Below, one piece after another: positions 33,991 through 44,641 of a stretch of DNA of 64,000 nucleotides. Source of the stretch: Spirometra erinaceieuropaei (Eukaryota > Platyhelminthes > Cestoda > Diphyllobothriidea > Diphyllobothriidae). Location: the NCBI GenBank assembly GCA_902702965.1, contig CACRXP010000731.1, positions 12,499 through 76,498 on the forward strand. The letters are read 5' to 3'. A program made the translations under genes and the position numbers. The notes below the pieces were generated by a model. The model had not been told where the DNA came from, ran no database searches, and saw only the letters and a program-made list of their open reading frames with translations. Every line of letters starts with the position of its first letter. Positions within the stretch are counted from its first letter, which is position 1.

Positions 33991-34382
33991 TGAATTGACG
34001 CGATCAGTCTGGTGACTGATATTATGGCCGTCTAGTAAAAGCGATTTGGCACAATATGCTTGGGTATTCAGTCATGCAAATTGTTTTTTTTGCACACAGG
34101 GGTCGAAGAAACTGTGTATTAACTTTGGACACACCAGACAGAACCAGCCATTAACCTTAGTAACGGAACGGCGCACAGATACCAGCTTGCTCATTTTGAG
34201 AATAAAGTATTGAAGTATGCACCGTAGCAACACTCTTTCGGAGGTTATCGCTGCTCTCTAGCGTATCAGTTCGTCCTCAGGCAGGAGGAAATTTACTTTT
34301 TCAATAACACTAAAAGTTGCGTCGTTTCACGCATGACAAGAGTATTTCCATTGTTTCTCAAAGCCTTTAAGTGCTATGAAGG

Positions 34383-35212
34383 ATGTTAATGGCCGCAACG
34401 GTCTTCCGAGTCCCATGGTCTTCGAATAACGGACTCCTACTCAACAATCAGAAATCAGTGCAGTGTGTGTTTCGATTGCGACCCTCTCCCATTCCTGAAC
34501 CTTTGAATATTCTTCCCAATGAGGTATCTTCTTTCCGGTACCTAGGTGTTACTTTATCCTCAAATCTCTCTTTCTCTCTTCATATGGAAACCCTTTTAAC
34601 AAAAATTCAAAAACTTGTTTATTACATTCGTCGTCTACGTTCATATCACACACCCCAGTCCTTAATCTGGCGATTCATAGATGGCTGTATTCTTCCACTC
34701 ATTCTTTATTGTTCTCCAGTTATTTTTCCAGCTTTACTTAAAAAAGATCTAATTATTTTTAAACGTGTCATTCGAATGCTCGCATCTGCTGCTGGTGTTT
34801 CCTATCATCTTTTAGTTGATATCATCGTGCAGCGACACTTCAACTCGGTGGAGCAATTCGCTGACCGAATTCTGAATGAACCCGTCCATCCCCTTCATAA
34901 TGAGTTAATGGCTGCGAAATCCTTACGCCCCATGCGTCGATGCTTCCGCCACATCCCTTGCCGCACTTCGGCCTATCGGAATTCCATACTGCCGTTTTTA
35001 GCCCGGTATCTCACCCGCAAAGATGTTGAAAAACAAAAACTAAAACTCGATCTTGCACCTTAAAGTCCTTTTTTCTCCGTATATAATCATGTCCTCCCGT
35101 CCAAAACCTGTTAAACTCTACGGTAATCACTGTGTACTGGAGAACCGTTTTTGCTGAAAGTTTTGAAAGTTATTTTCAGAATAAAGCAGTCCTCTCTCTC
35201 TCTCAAAAAAAA
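34383..35212 (+). pseudogene. 5'-truncated non-LTR retrotransposon, RT C-terminus and 3' tail
   Basis: An uninterrupted 226-codon frame (34,383-35,063) covers the end of an RT: NGLLLNNQKSVQCVF, FRYLGVTLSSNLSFSLHM, KLVYYIRRLRS, IWRFIDGCILPLILYCSPVI, FKRVIRMLA and ILPFLARYLTRKD. The catalytic ADD box is missing, so the copy is truncated at its 5' side as LINEs usually are. The 3' end has AATAAA (35,180s), a CT-dinucleotide run and eight A (ending about 35,212), a plausible element terminus. The older relative at 2,600-3,370 is much more damaged. The intact frame suggests comparatively recent insertion. Confidence 0.8.
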
Positions 35213-36510
35213 TCTGCAAGACTTAAGAATATCCAGGTGTTCACTATTGGCTCTGTTTGCATCTGCTCGTGCGTCTCTAGGGTTACATGTTTAGCGAGAT
35301 CCATGACAAATCTTGTATGCTTGAACCCATGACGACGAGTCAGGAATTGTGGCTAGGAAGACTGCCACATGTCGAGATAACGCGGCCCTTTTCAGGAGTG
35401 GGATTCAAGCTGCAATGACTTCTTCGCAACGTGGCCCCTACAGCACTTTTACAAGTGAAATCAAGTCGTCCTTGTGAAGCCTAGTACATGTAGTGTGGAC
35501 CAACTGGTGTGTGGCACGCGTAGAAGGACTGATTTGGCTTATCAGTCACTGCGTTCCGACATCCTCTTATCCCCGAAACGAGCTGAGTGGGCTTAGGGGA
35601 GCGAGTGAGATAAATGCCCCGGTAGGGCATGTAGTGGATGCCGCCATTAGCGGCGATCAAACTTTCTTATAATGAGTTGGTAGAGTTGGTAATTTCGTCG
35701 GGTATGAACGCACATACCTGAAACAAGGTCGCTGGGGCTTGTCTGGTTTTTGTCATGAAGTTATACGTTGAAAATAATTAACTCCTGGAAGGCAGTAGCC
35801 CAATATTAACTAAACAATCGAAGGACCTGCACGTAGCGAATACTTAAATTTGGTGCCCTCTTCTCCTGACATGAATTTAAAGTGACAATATGCAGCGGGA
35901 TCTATTGACACCAAGAAATGTTGCCTGTGCTTTTCAACTGCTTTATAGAACGAATAACGAACACTGAGTGCGTAAGGAGTTTATTTTGTCGAGAAAATTT
36001 GACGTAATAACGCGAAGGCCATAGTTTGGAACAAACTCAGTTTATTTGGTAAAAAAGGTTCACTTTAATACACGGCAGAAAACAGGAGTGGGAAAGAGGT
36101 CAGTAGGCCATGCAAATAAGTGAGTACGTGCACCAAAGAACCGGGGATCACCGGATCAAGGTCGGAGTTTACCACATGGTCTGGTTGTCTACACGTCGGA
36201 TTTCAGTCCGTCGTCCTCAACGTTCTGGCTTTTCCTACACGAGCGAGAACCTGACAGGATCTTTTGGGCCCAACATAAGGTCCACTGCCAAGGAGGTTAT
36301 TCGTGCTGGAAGGGCGGCCTGCTATGTTTTCTTGAGGTTGGAAATGGATAAGTTTCCCTCCTCCCCGCTGATGCCCAAACAGCGGTGCAGGGTCGCCTCT
36401 CATACGGGAATTATGGCAATGGGGGTTTTACGACTTTGACCTTTTGTAGCAGCCGCACCAGCGCCCCTTTTTACGGAGTCTCTCTGTCAGTCGATGGCCG
36501 TGAAAATCTA
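35213..36510. other. no gene recognised
   Basis: The 109-aa frame 36,110-36,439 and its minus-strand shadow have no further support. Confidence 0.4.
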
Positions 36511-37505
36511 GAGCAGGTAGACTAACTCATGAAATGTCCACCTAAATTCCAAATTGCGTTTTCGTTTCGAAAAGATTAATCAAGTAGTGTTATAAAACTT
36601 ATCATCATGCAACAAAATTCCATAATATTTCACTTACCTCAGGATGACGGGTTTCGAATGAACTTCCTTCAGGCTGCATAGAAAAACTATTGTATGTAAA
36701 AATTGGCTGCTTAATTCGCATGCATTTTTCTTATAGATTTTCGATGTCCCTGAAAGCCCAATTATATTTTATGGAAAACATGCATAAAAATATTCATTCG
36801 TTTGCCCCTTCGGTAGAAAATTTCGTCTTCTTCTAATTTCATACTCGAAGGAGGGAGAAAATTCGGTTTTAAAAATGTTTCTAATTGCGGGACTTTTAAA
36901 TAGCCGGAAATGGCCGTTCATAACTCGCCATGTCTCTGCATTTACCAATGTGGCTTGTAAAGTTAACAACATGAATCATATCCACTGCGAAATTTTATAA
37001 ACCTTATATAGTCCGCCTTTATTACTGTAGAGAAATTTGTGGCTTTCCGTACGCGGCAAATATACGGCTCGAAGTTTGGAATCCCCGATTTCAAGTGTGA
37101 CGGTAGACCGGATTGAAAATTATTCGCGAGCTAAAAAGTTTTTAAAACCGAATTATACGCTTCCTTCGAGTATAACATTGGAAGAAGACGTAATTTTGTA
37201 TCAAAGGAGGAAAAGAATTAATATTTTAATGAATGTTTTCCATTAAATATAATTGAACATTTATGGGCATCGAAAATCAATGATAAAGGTGCATGCTACT
37301 TAAGTAGCCATTTCTTTCAAAGTGTAGGCTTTTTGCACGCAGCCGGAAGGAAATTCATTCGAAAGCCGCCATCCTGAGGTAACTGAACTATTATAGAATT
37401 ATGCTGCATGATGATTATTTTTACAGCCCTGCTTAATTAATCTTTTCAAAACGAAAACGCATTTCGGAATTTAGATGGACATTTTATGAGTTAGCTCACC
37501 TACTG
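36511..37505. mobile_element. foldback element, divergent subfamily, about 995 bp
   Basis: Left end GAGCAGGTAGACTAACTCAT, right end ATGAGTTAGCTCACCTACTG. TA precedes the left end and follows the right end. The left half (attcgcatgcatttttc, gatgacgggtttcgaatgaa) is repeated inverted in the right half (gtgcatgctacttaagtagc, tcattcgaaagccgccatcc). Non-coding. Related half-copies occur at about 40,970-41,312 and in both arms of the large palindrome. Confidence 0.65.
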
Positions 37506-38227
37506 TACATGAAACACTGTTGACATCGGGCCACCCCTCAGGCCTGAAATGAGGCGCCTCCCACCCAACTGCATTGATTCGGGGCTGCGCCCATGACCTT
37601 TCGCCGTCGTACGGGGGTCGCGTGGCCTGGCTCGTTTCTCGTTTGTCCCCTAGCGATCATGCACCCCCGACTCCGCCCCTAAACCAGCCGACCTCATTTC
37701 GAACACTCAGTTAGTCACTCCCTCGTGCTGGAACGGACATGCGACACCCTCGTAAACCCACACGCATACCTTGACTTGCGCTCTCCTGAACGGACGCTTT
37801 GCTACGACACACAAGCCGACAGTCAACTCACGACAACCTGCTCTGTATACACAGAATAAACCGTTTCTCGCAGCTCCTTGACTTCTGACATTAGACGGAA
37901 TGAACTTATTGTGAGTGGTTAGAGTTGATCTTACATCCTTGAGTTTCGCATTTTTAGAAAAGGAAAAGTGAAAAAGAAAAAATGACATTTACGCCGCATT
38001 TTCGTCTTAATACACTAAAGAGAGAGAGAGAGAGGAAGACAGAGAGAAGTAGGCACATGACAGGAAGACGATTCGGCTGTGTACACGTTCATTCTCCACC
38101 GTGGTGGTTAAGGGAATTTGACAGGTGGGACCCTTTGAAAAAGGAAACGTGAAGTTCTTAAACATTATAAACAGGAAAAATGGACTGAGTGAACACTGTG
38201 TGGGCAGATAGTTCAGTTTTGGAGGTA
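37506..38227. other. no gene recognised; (AG)n at 38,019-38,034
   Basis: Contains a short AG microsatellite and two unsupported minus-strand frames (37,707-37,988; 38,007-38,282). Confidence 0.4.
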
Positions 38228-39202
38228 CAGTGAATGACCGATTCCATGAAATGTTGGCTGAAATTCTGAAATGTGTTTCCATTAGAAAGGACTACTTAGG
38301 TGTGGTTGTAATACTGATTATCCTACGATATAATCCTATAATATTTCGGACTTGGCAGGATGTCAGCTTTTGAATACACCGCTTTTCAATCTCCTGTGGA
38401 AACCGTACTCAGTAAAAAATGACTGCTTATGTTGCATGCATTTTTTACACTGATTTTTGATGGTCTTATAAATTCAAATATATTTGATGGAAACTACAAA
38501 CAAACTTTTTTCAGTCGTCTGATAGTGAATCACGTCATCTTCATATTTTATACCCGAAGAAGGAGTACAATTTGGTTTTAAAAAATGTTCTAATTCTTGA
38601 ATAATTTGGAGTCGTTGCATTAGCGCTTAGTGATTTCAGTCTACAAGCTGAATGCGTTCCGAGTAAAGAAAGTCACATGTTCATCTGTGTCGTTAAAAAG
38701 ATACCCTATAGAGTTCACGAAATTTTGCAATGGATGCGGACTATTTAGTACATTTCACGGTGAGCAGTGGTAAAAAGGACAGGTAAGATCTTATATGAAT
38801 GGACATTGCACGGTCGTAGATAATCTCATTATCAGAAACTTTTTCAAACTTTAATTATACTCCTTCTTCAAGTATAAAATACAAAGATGACGTAATTCTC
38901 TGTCAAAAAACTGAAAAAGCCTATGTTTGTTTATGGCTTCTATAAGATGTATTTGAATTTGCAAGACCATCAAAATCCAATGAGAAAAATGCACTCTAAT
39001 TAAGTAACAATTTTTACTGAGTACAATTTCCACAGGAGATTGAAAAGCAATGTATTCACAAGCTGACCTCCTGCCAAGTCCGAAATATTATAGGATCGTA
39101 CCGCAAGATAATCAGTATTACAACCGCACCAAAGTAATCCTTTCTATTCGAAAACGCATTTCTGAATTTCAGCCAAGTTTCCGTGAGATCGGTCACTCAC
39201 TG
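38228..39202. mobile_element. foldback/MITE-type element, about 975 bp, with TA target-site duplication
   Basis: Left end CAGTGAATGACCGATTCC preceded by TA (38,226-38,227); right end GAGATCGGTCACTCACTG followed by TA (39,203-39,204). The two halves are long inverted repeats. Length agrees within a few bases with the copies at 13,958 and 25,016. The TA duplication suggests mobilisation by a Tc1/mariner-type transposase supplied in trans. Confidence 0.8.
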
Positions 39203-39589
39203 TACATATATCCGTTCTCTTCATTTCTGGATATAAAGTCCCCTAAACAGTGCATGTAAGTTCCTCCACTATTCCTCAGCTTATATGTGAAAGCCTCCAG
39301 ACACCGGATGATGTCCTCCGGACTTGCAGACAAACCTGTGAGGACCGCCAACGTCTGAAACATAAGCGAACATCATACTATTACGCAATAAGTGTGTGGA
39401 CGAAAGATTGACCTAAAACGAGTCTGCAATCGCTGGAAAAGCGGAGCTCAACAACGGTATCCAGCTTTCTTGGGAGGCCTCTTGGAATGAGCACCCCGTC
39501 AGCTCCACCCAGTTTGCCTGGAGGTGCGTGTGCCAATCAGGCATGAAACAAACCTGATCTAAAGATATTTCCATTTCAGAACCAGAGTT

Positions 39590-39660
39590 ATTTGTGTTTG
39601 TGCGAGTATGTGCGTGCGTGTGTGTGACTGCATCTGGGTGCGCATGCACGCACGCCTGAT
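39590..39660 (+). repeat. TG-rich low-complexity stretch
   Basis: Alternating TGTG/TGCG run (gtgcgtgcgtgtgtgtgact). Open frames through it are a product of low complexity. Confidence 0.6.
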
Positions 39661-39757
39661 GTTCAACCACCAATCAGAAGGCAGGTTGAGAACGATAAGA
39701 TGCGATACGCGACCTGGCTTACACCTGTTTGAATTTACGCTCTTCGCGACCCTGATG
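39659..39757 (+). CDS. candidate first coding exon, unidentified
   Basis: ATG followed by 32 codons (MFNHQSEGRLRTIRCDTRPG..LFEFTLFATLM) up to a strong donor CTGATG|GTAAGA in phase 0. No downstream partner is established. Its mirror copy, if any, lies beyond the window, so it cannot be tested by comparison. Confidence 0.22.
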
Positions 39758-40204
39758 GTAAGACACTGTGTTGATAGAACGTTTTTTTGTGCTTTAATGT
39801 TGCCTCTTTTTTACTTAGTCAAAACATCGAAATGGTAGACTGATCAGTTAAAAGGTTAAGACACAACATGTACGTTTATATCAAAAAGTTACCGTTTTTC
39901 TTGGGATTTTAAGTTAGATATCTGCCTATGGTTGTCAATTTTTATTACTCGGGCTGGTTTATATAACCGTCGTTTCCAAATGTAAACGATAGTTGATCTT
40001 AATGACTGTGAATATTAGTGAAAATTTGTTGAAACAAAGGCGGTTTCAATTCCATTCTACTAGCAAGTAACTGCACTCTGCATAGTCGGGATCAAATTTT
40101 CCTACATCAAGACAGAAAAAGCTGCTCGTGCTTTCGTCTCCACTTAAAGCACCAAATCAGATATCTACAGTCGCCTGAAACAGAGCACCCTGGGTTGGTG
40201 TTCA

Positions 40205-40302
40205 TCAACTGGTCCTGACGCAGTGGTCAAAACACAGAAGATTCCGTTTAGACTCTTGTCTAGGAACCCCACAGGTGGTCGCACAGCGACCAGGAATCGA
40301 TA
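40205..40302 (-). CDS. gene G, left arm: terminal exon of a Cys-containing protein
   Basis: A strong pyrimidine-rich acceptor (ataacgaccctcccccag) precedes two bases and 31 codons (SIPGRCATTCGVPRQESKR, NLLCFDHCVRTS) ending in TGA. The right-arm copy (63,819-63,919) keeps the acceptor and this frame; of about seven differences, four are silent and the frame is extended by one codon. The competing frame over the same bases (YRFLVAVRPPVGFL..) is also open but almost all differences change it, so the Cys-rich frame is preferred. Four cysteines in a C..3..C..12..C..3..C pattern. Upstream exons not identified; family unknown. Confidence 0.35.
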
Positions 40303-41743
40303 CTGGGGGAGGGTCGTTATCAGCAGAAGAAGGGAGGCTAGAATGTCCATTATGGTCTTCCAATGGCCTGTGGCTTGGAATATTTCGACTCCAACTGACA
40401 TTAAATGATTGTGAATAGTAGGGTGTGACTCAACTGTTTACAGGTCAAAGAGTCTTTTGTCATTACGGCCAATGGCTGATGGTGGTAGCTGAGAAAGAAT
40501 TGGTTTTTGCAGAAACTGCTAAATCTTTAACCATGTTATTTATGATCTACAAGTCAGAGAGGATTATTTAGGTTTTCGTTTTATGGGACGCTTGACGGTG
40601 GGGCTATGAATTTGGCAGCGGCGACCGCTAGTTCAGATTTATTACAGCAATACATAAAGACTAGATTTCATGGAAAGTCTAAAATACTTCATAAACCCTT
40701 TCCCCAACATTGTCGCAGACTTATATATAGCTAATCACGAAGTCTTTTGTCCTTGTAAAGATGAGAATAAAGTAGATACAACGAGAACCAAGTAAACTTC
40801 ATGTATCCAACAGTAATTATCGCGAAGCGGTACCTGTGTGAAATTATTTTTATTACTATTATTAGGGAACAATAGCAACTTAATGCTAATAAACACTTTG
40901 GTGGGTATCAGGAGGTATTAATTCTTTCGGACGGCCGAATCCTAAGGAATTTGGAGAAACTTTTAAGATCAAATTGTGTCATTTCTTCAAGCGCAGCATT
41001 CGAAGCGAACGTAATCTTCTTCCAATTGATTAAAGAAATTAATATTTCATGCATTTTTCCCACGAGATATATTTAAATTTATAAGAGCAACTAAAATCAA
41101 TGTGAAAAATTCATGTTACTTAAGTAGTCATTTCTGCAGAGTGTGGCCTTAATGGACGGCGGAAAGGAGTTCGTTCAAAAGCCCGCATCTTGAAGTAACT
41201 GAATTATTGTGGGATAATGCTGCACGAGGATTAATGTTATAACCCTACTTGAGTCGAAAACGCATTTCAGAATTTCAGCCAACACTTCCTGAGTTAGCAC
41301 ACCTACTATATACAACGTGGTTATTTTTCCTCCAAAGTTTGATTGGTCGAAATGACGACAAGGAAACTCGCATAAATGACAAATATCGTAAATGCACCAA
41401 AATTAGAATTGAATATAAGATGCGATTAAGAGCAAGAGAATTCACTGAATCTGACACTGCACTTCCGGTATTGACTAACCATTAGTCGTACTGAATAACC
41501 GCCGTTAGTAGCCGCTGCTATTTATTAGATATATTATCATCGTCTCGCTATTTGGCGGATAGTGGCTCCTGTATTGATTTTACGACAATCATTAGAGAAA
41601 TTTGACAAATATGCTCCGTGAGTAAAAGAATAAAATTCGGGGGAACAGCTTATTGTCAGGTTTGATTGGCTCACGTCTATGCGCTATTTTATTACTTAGA
41701 ATCCAAAAGGTAATTTGGCGAGCAAACGTCTGCTTTCAATAAC
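40303..41743. other. no supported gene; right half of a foldback element at about 40,970-41,312
   Basis: The foldback half reads ..catttttcccacgag.., tacttaagtagtcatttctg, aaaacgcatttcagaatttc and ends CACACCTACTATA. Mirrored at about 62,805-63,150. Confidence 0.5.
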
Positions 41744-41929
41744 CTATCTTCGGGTCTGTACATTTATATGGCTATTGAAGTAATCAATTAAAAAATACGG
41801 GCATGTTCGATAGAGAAGACATGAATCCTCCCATGACGTAGTAAGGATCACTCTGTGTTTGTAGTTAAGCAAAGCATAATCAAGTTGGCCACGCCAAAAG
41901 AAACTAGTATTCAATACGGCATAATCCAT
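41744..41929 (-). other. 61-aa open frame nearly identical in both arms
   Basis: The minus-strand frame (MDYAVLNTSFFWRGQLDYALL..) is open in both arms (right: 62,161-62,346) with a single residue change. The whole 41,740-42,200 interval is unusually similar between the arms, so this does not by itself prove coding. It would be divergently oriented to gene D. Confidence 0.2.
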
Positions 41930-41997
41930 TTTGTTTTATCGGCATATCCGGTTATTTTTTTAAAAAAGATATATAGGCTCTTTCTCTCCATCTGTAG

Positions 41998-42284
41998 ATG
42001 TGTACCTCGAAGCCGGTAGTTGTTTCGGCAGAGAAAATGCTCAATTCCATTGGAACAGTAATGACAACCATCACGATAATGATGGCCTTTGCGCCCTGCG
42101 TCGTTGTCGCGGGCATCGTCCTGCTCACAACTGCCGCCGCGATGGGGACATCAGCCGAGTAGGTGTTGTTGCGCACTTTTTTCAAAATTTATTTGTTTCC
42201 CCTGACTTCCTCCTTAGCATCTTCCCTTCTCATTGCCCCCGATTTAACCCGCGCCGGTTTCGGTCCTTGTTCCTTCTGTGTTAA
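41998..42284 (+). CDS. gene D, left arm: small membrane protein
   Basis: After a strong acceptor (ctctttctctccatctgtag) ATG opens a 54-codon frame, 41,998-42,162, beginning MCTSKPVVVSAEKMLNSIG. It has a long hydrophobic stretch (MMAFAPCVVVAGIVLLTTAA) and ends GTSAE before TAG. The only difference from the right-arm copy in the 161-nt exon is silent. A donor GA|GTAGGT overlaps the stop; splicing through a 59-nt intron (ending tgacttcctccttag) into 42,218-42,284 would replace the stop by Asp and add IFPSHCPRFNPRRFRSLFLLC. That second exon is open in both arms but more divergent. The 54-residue form is the safer call. No family recognised. Confidence 0.45.
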
Positions 42285-43625
42285 AGTTTTAAGGTTACAA
42301 ATGATTGATCGTCGTTTTAAACAATGCTCATTAAATGGCGGCTGCCTTAGACGCAACCAACTTTGTTTAACCGTTCTCGAGAAAGAGATGCGGCAGCCGC
42401 AGGAATGAGGCATTGCCGCGGCGAAAGCCGTACAAGTTTCGAAGTATCCATACTATTTGGTTCTGCTGCTTAAGTAAGGCGCGCGATTTCCTCGTTGAGC
42501 GGCTTTCAGTAGCCATCTTTACGCTCTGCCAGCCACCCGTGCCCTCTTCCAATCTCAGTCCTCTTTATTTTGCCTTGACACCAAGCCCAGGTGGGGAGGG
42601 GGAGTGTGGTAGATGCTGTGCAAGTCTGTCGTCTCTAGCAACCAGTTCACGAGGATGGCGAAGGTGCAAGTGTCACGAAGGGCCGAATTTGGTTTTTCGT
42701 TTTATTAGTCTGCCATTGGCACGAAAGAGAATGGAGCAGGAGCACTGCCGATCCCAGTCTTACGCCGTTTTCACGAATTACCTATGTAATTTGACACAGT
42801 GCACCCCGAATATTATGTTCTTTTAAAGCATCGAAACCTGCGTATCTGAGAGTACCGGTGCCGAAGGTGAAAGACGGATCAATATGGTCAGCTTGTGTTC
42901 GTTTGGATAGTTGTTTGGCTACATGATCGCCGCTGTGGAGTTAAGAGGGGTGAAATCTCACTTCTTTACACTGGTCCTCGTGCGCGTCGAATCCGATCGG
43001 AATGCTCTAGATTGTTGGCATTTTCGATGCCGAAAGAGCCTAGCGATGAACTGTGACAATAACTGCTCCTGAAACACGCCGCTCATGCAAACCCAGGATA
43101 GTGGGAGTGGGGGGGGGGAGGTGGAGGTGGTAACCGTTATGACGGAAAACTTCACAGGAGCGCTATACTCCGATTTGTTCTTTGCGTCAGATGTGGTTAT
43201 GTAGCCGCACATGAGGCAAACAGACCCCAACCGTCTGTTATACGGGATCGGTGGTGATAGATGTTTTTACAGGTGGGGCCGGCGAACGCGCCGGTGACGA
43301 GGTCAAGAAAGTGTATGCAAAAGAATAATTATTGGGAATGCGCGGTTGTACTTTGAGTGGTTGAGGGTAGTTGTCCAGCCCCCTAACCCTAATCCTTAAC
43401 AGCAGCCGTGAACCCTAACCCTGAAATGTCCAACGGAAACGATAGAAGGAGACGACAGGTCGAAAGTCAAGAAGGACCACCGGCACTGGGCCAAAAAAGG
43501 CAGACACGGCAACAAAGAAACAAGGCCGCCAACAGAACACACACCGCAGCGCACAGTAACACCATGCCAACGTAATCACACCCAATCAAAATAATTAAGT
43601 AGGTTGACAGCACTGTGTCCATCAG
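42285..43625. other. no supported gene; telomere-like words at 43,381-43,424
   Basis: Includes a piece of the dispersed 'gtggtagatgc..gcaagtctg' repeat near 42,590-42,640. A 90-aa minus-strand frame (42,958-43,230) is partly kept in the right arm but diverges at its end. CGGCTACATAACCACAT-type words recur at 43,190 (minus) and 43,626 (plus). Confidence 0.35.
43381..43424 (+). repeat. interstitial telomere-like repeat
   Basis: CCCTAACCCTAA..TTAAC and, 18 nt later, AACCCTAACCCTG. Kept in the right arm at 60,664-60,708. Short and degenerate. Confidence 0.5.
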
Positions 43626-43960
43626 GTGCGGTTACATAACCACACCTTACCGTGTTTGGCCGTGGATCCTCAAGTTTATAAATATGCTTCGGCACCATCG
43701 ATCGATGACACATATATTAGCAGTTCACGCTCAGACTCAGAACCTATTGACTATTACTCGTATGTTTTTTGCTCGATATTTTCGTATCATTCTCCTTTTT
43801 TACCATCATTTGTAGGATGTCTTATGCCGCAGGATCAACAGCCGTGGTCAGTGGTCTCACAATAATGCCGGTTCTCGTCCTCATGCGGCACAAGGCGAAG
43901 CGTGTAAAAGAGCAAACGCTTGCCCTGGAGGGCTGGATCTACAAGCACATCAGACACTAA
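43626..43960 (+). CDS. gene E, left arm: single-pass membrane protein, two terminal exons
   Basis: The upstream exon 43,626-43,759 (after ..gtgtccatcag) has 44 codons plus TC and an acidic/Ser-rich end (SRSDSEPIDYYS). Its donor is TC|GTATGT. A 56-nt intron ends ccatcatttgtag. The last exon is 43,816-43,960: the junction restores Ser, then MSYAAGSTAVVSGLTIMPVL, a basic segment RHKAKRVK and a C-terminus GWIYKHIRH. One hydrophobic helix is at about residues 52-68 of the fragment. In the last exon the arms differ at three sites, two silent and one Val/Ile, while flanking DNA differs more and has indels. A GTGAGT follows the stop, so a 3' UTR intron is possible. AATAAA lies at 44,183. The start codon may lie in an earlier exon. 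Confidence 0.5.
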
Positions 43961-44330
43961 TCTAGCACGCCGGTGAGTACATTCCCCCCACCCAGTGACC
44001 CGAATTCATTGCAACAGCAAACCGACCTTGCTTCCAGCTTTAGTTTCCTGCAAGTAAATCTTAAGGCCTTACATACACCACCTACTCATCCCTTAGTGAC
44101 CTGAATTTTGTTGCAGAAGCAAGCTCGTCTAGCGGTGTGACAAAAGTAGCTTCCAACCTTAGTTTCCTGCAATTTTTGAGAAAATAAACCACTGAGCTGA
44201 ACCCTGTCTACCTGCATTTTTTATCGAATTCAGGAACCGTCACCCAAGGACCAATGACTATTGGCATCAAACCACCCGACATTCACCATTGTACATAACT
44301 TCGCCTTGTATATATCGTGTAAAATACAGA
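43961..44330. other. 3' flank between convergent genes E and F
   Basis: Contains AATAAA for gene E (44,183-44,188, plus) and, just beyond, AATAAA for gene F (44,331-44,336, minus). The direct repeat 'agtttcctgcaa' occurs twice. Confidence 0.4.
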
Positions 44331-44336
44331 TTTATT
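44331..44336 (-). promoter_or_regulatory. AATAAA poly(A) signal for gene F, left arm
   Basis: Minus-strand AATAAA 15 nt after the TAA of the last exon; conserved at 59,741-59,746 in the right arm. Confidence 0.45.
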
Positions 44337-44351
44337 CGTTGTTCACTTTTT

Positions 44352-44641
44352 TTACAAAATTATCTTTTCAAGGGGAGACCTACGTTGACCAGAAAAACAA
44401 GGGGAGGCTGGTCGCTTAGAGTTTACAGCATGTCCGGAATCTTCTACAGCCTTAGTCGAGCTTCTTAGACGACCTTTCACGTATGACGTATAACTTAAAA
44501 GACCGATGTTCGATGCTACGAAAGAAACATGGGGAAGTCTTGGTGTCAATATCTGGTGAACTGGCCATCGTCAGGCAGACATACCGTTGAGGCGTGGATC
44601 CGAGACGGTAAACGTGCCCTCTAGACTATTCATTACCAACC
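44352..44641 (-). CDS. gene F, left arm: two terminal exons, unidentified protein
   Basis: Exon x, 44,641-44,585: strong acceptor (cccctattgttaccctacag), two bases plus 18 codons (LVMNSLEGTFTVSDPRLN) plus G, donor ACG|GTATGT. The 69-nt intron ends tttctttcgtag. The last exon, 44,515-44,352, restores Ala and reads SNIGLLSYTSYVKGRLRS, then VNSKRPASPCFSGQRRS and ends EKIIL with TAA; AATAAA follows 15 nt later. The right arm lacks 8 bp at the end of exon x, so the same splice there leads into a different frame. Hydrophilic and basic; no signal or helix in the visible part. Upstream exons not resolved (a 61-codon frame at 44,829-45,014 ending in CAG|GTGAAC is possible but not in phase). Confidence 0.38.
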
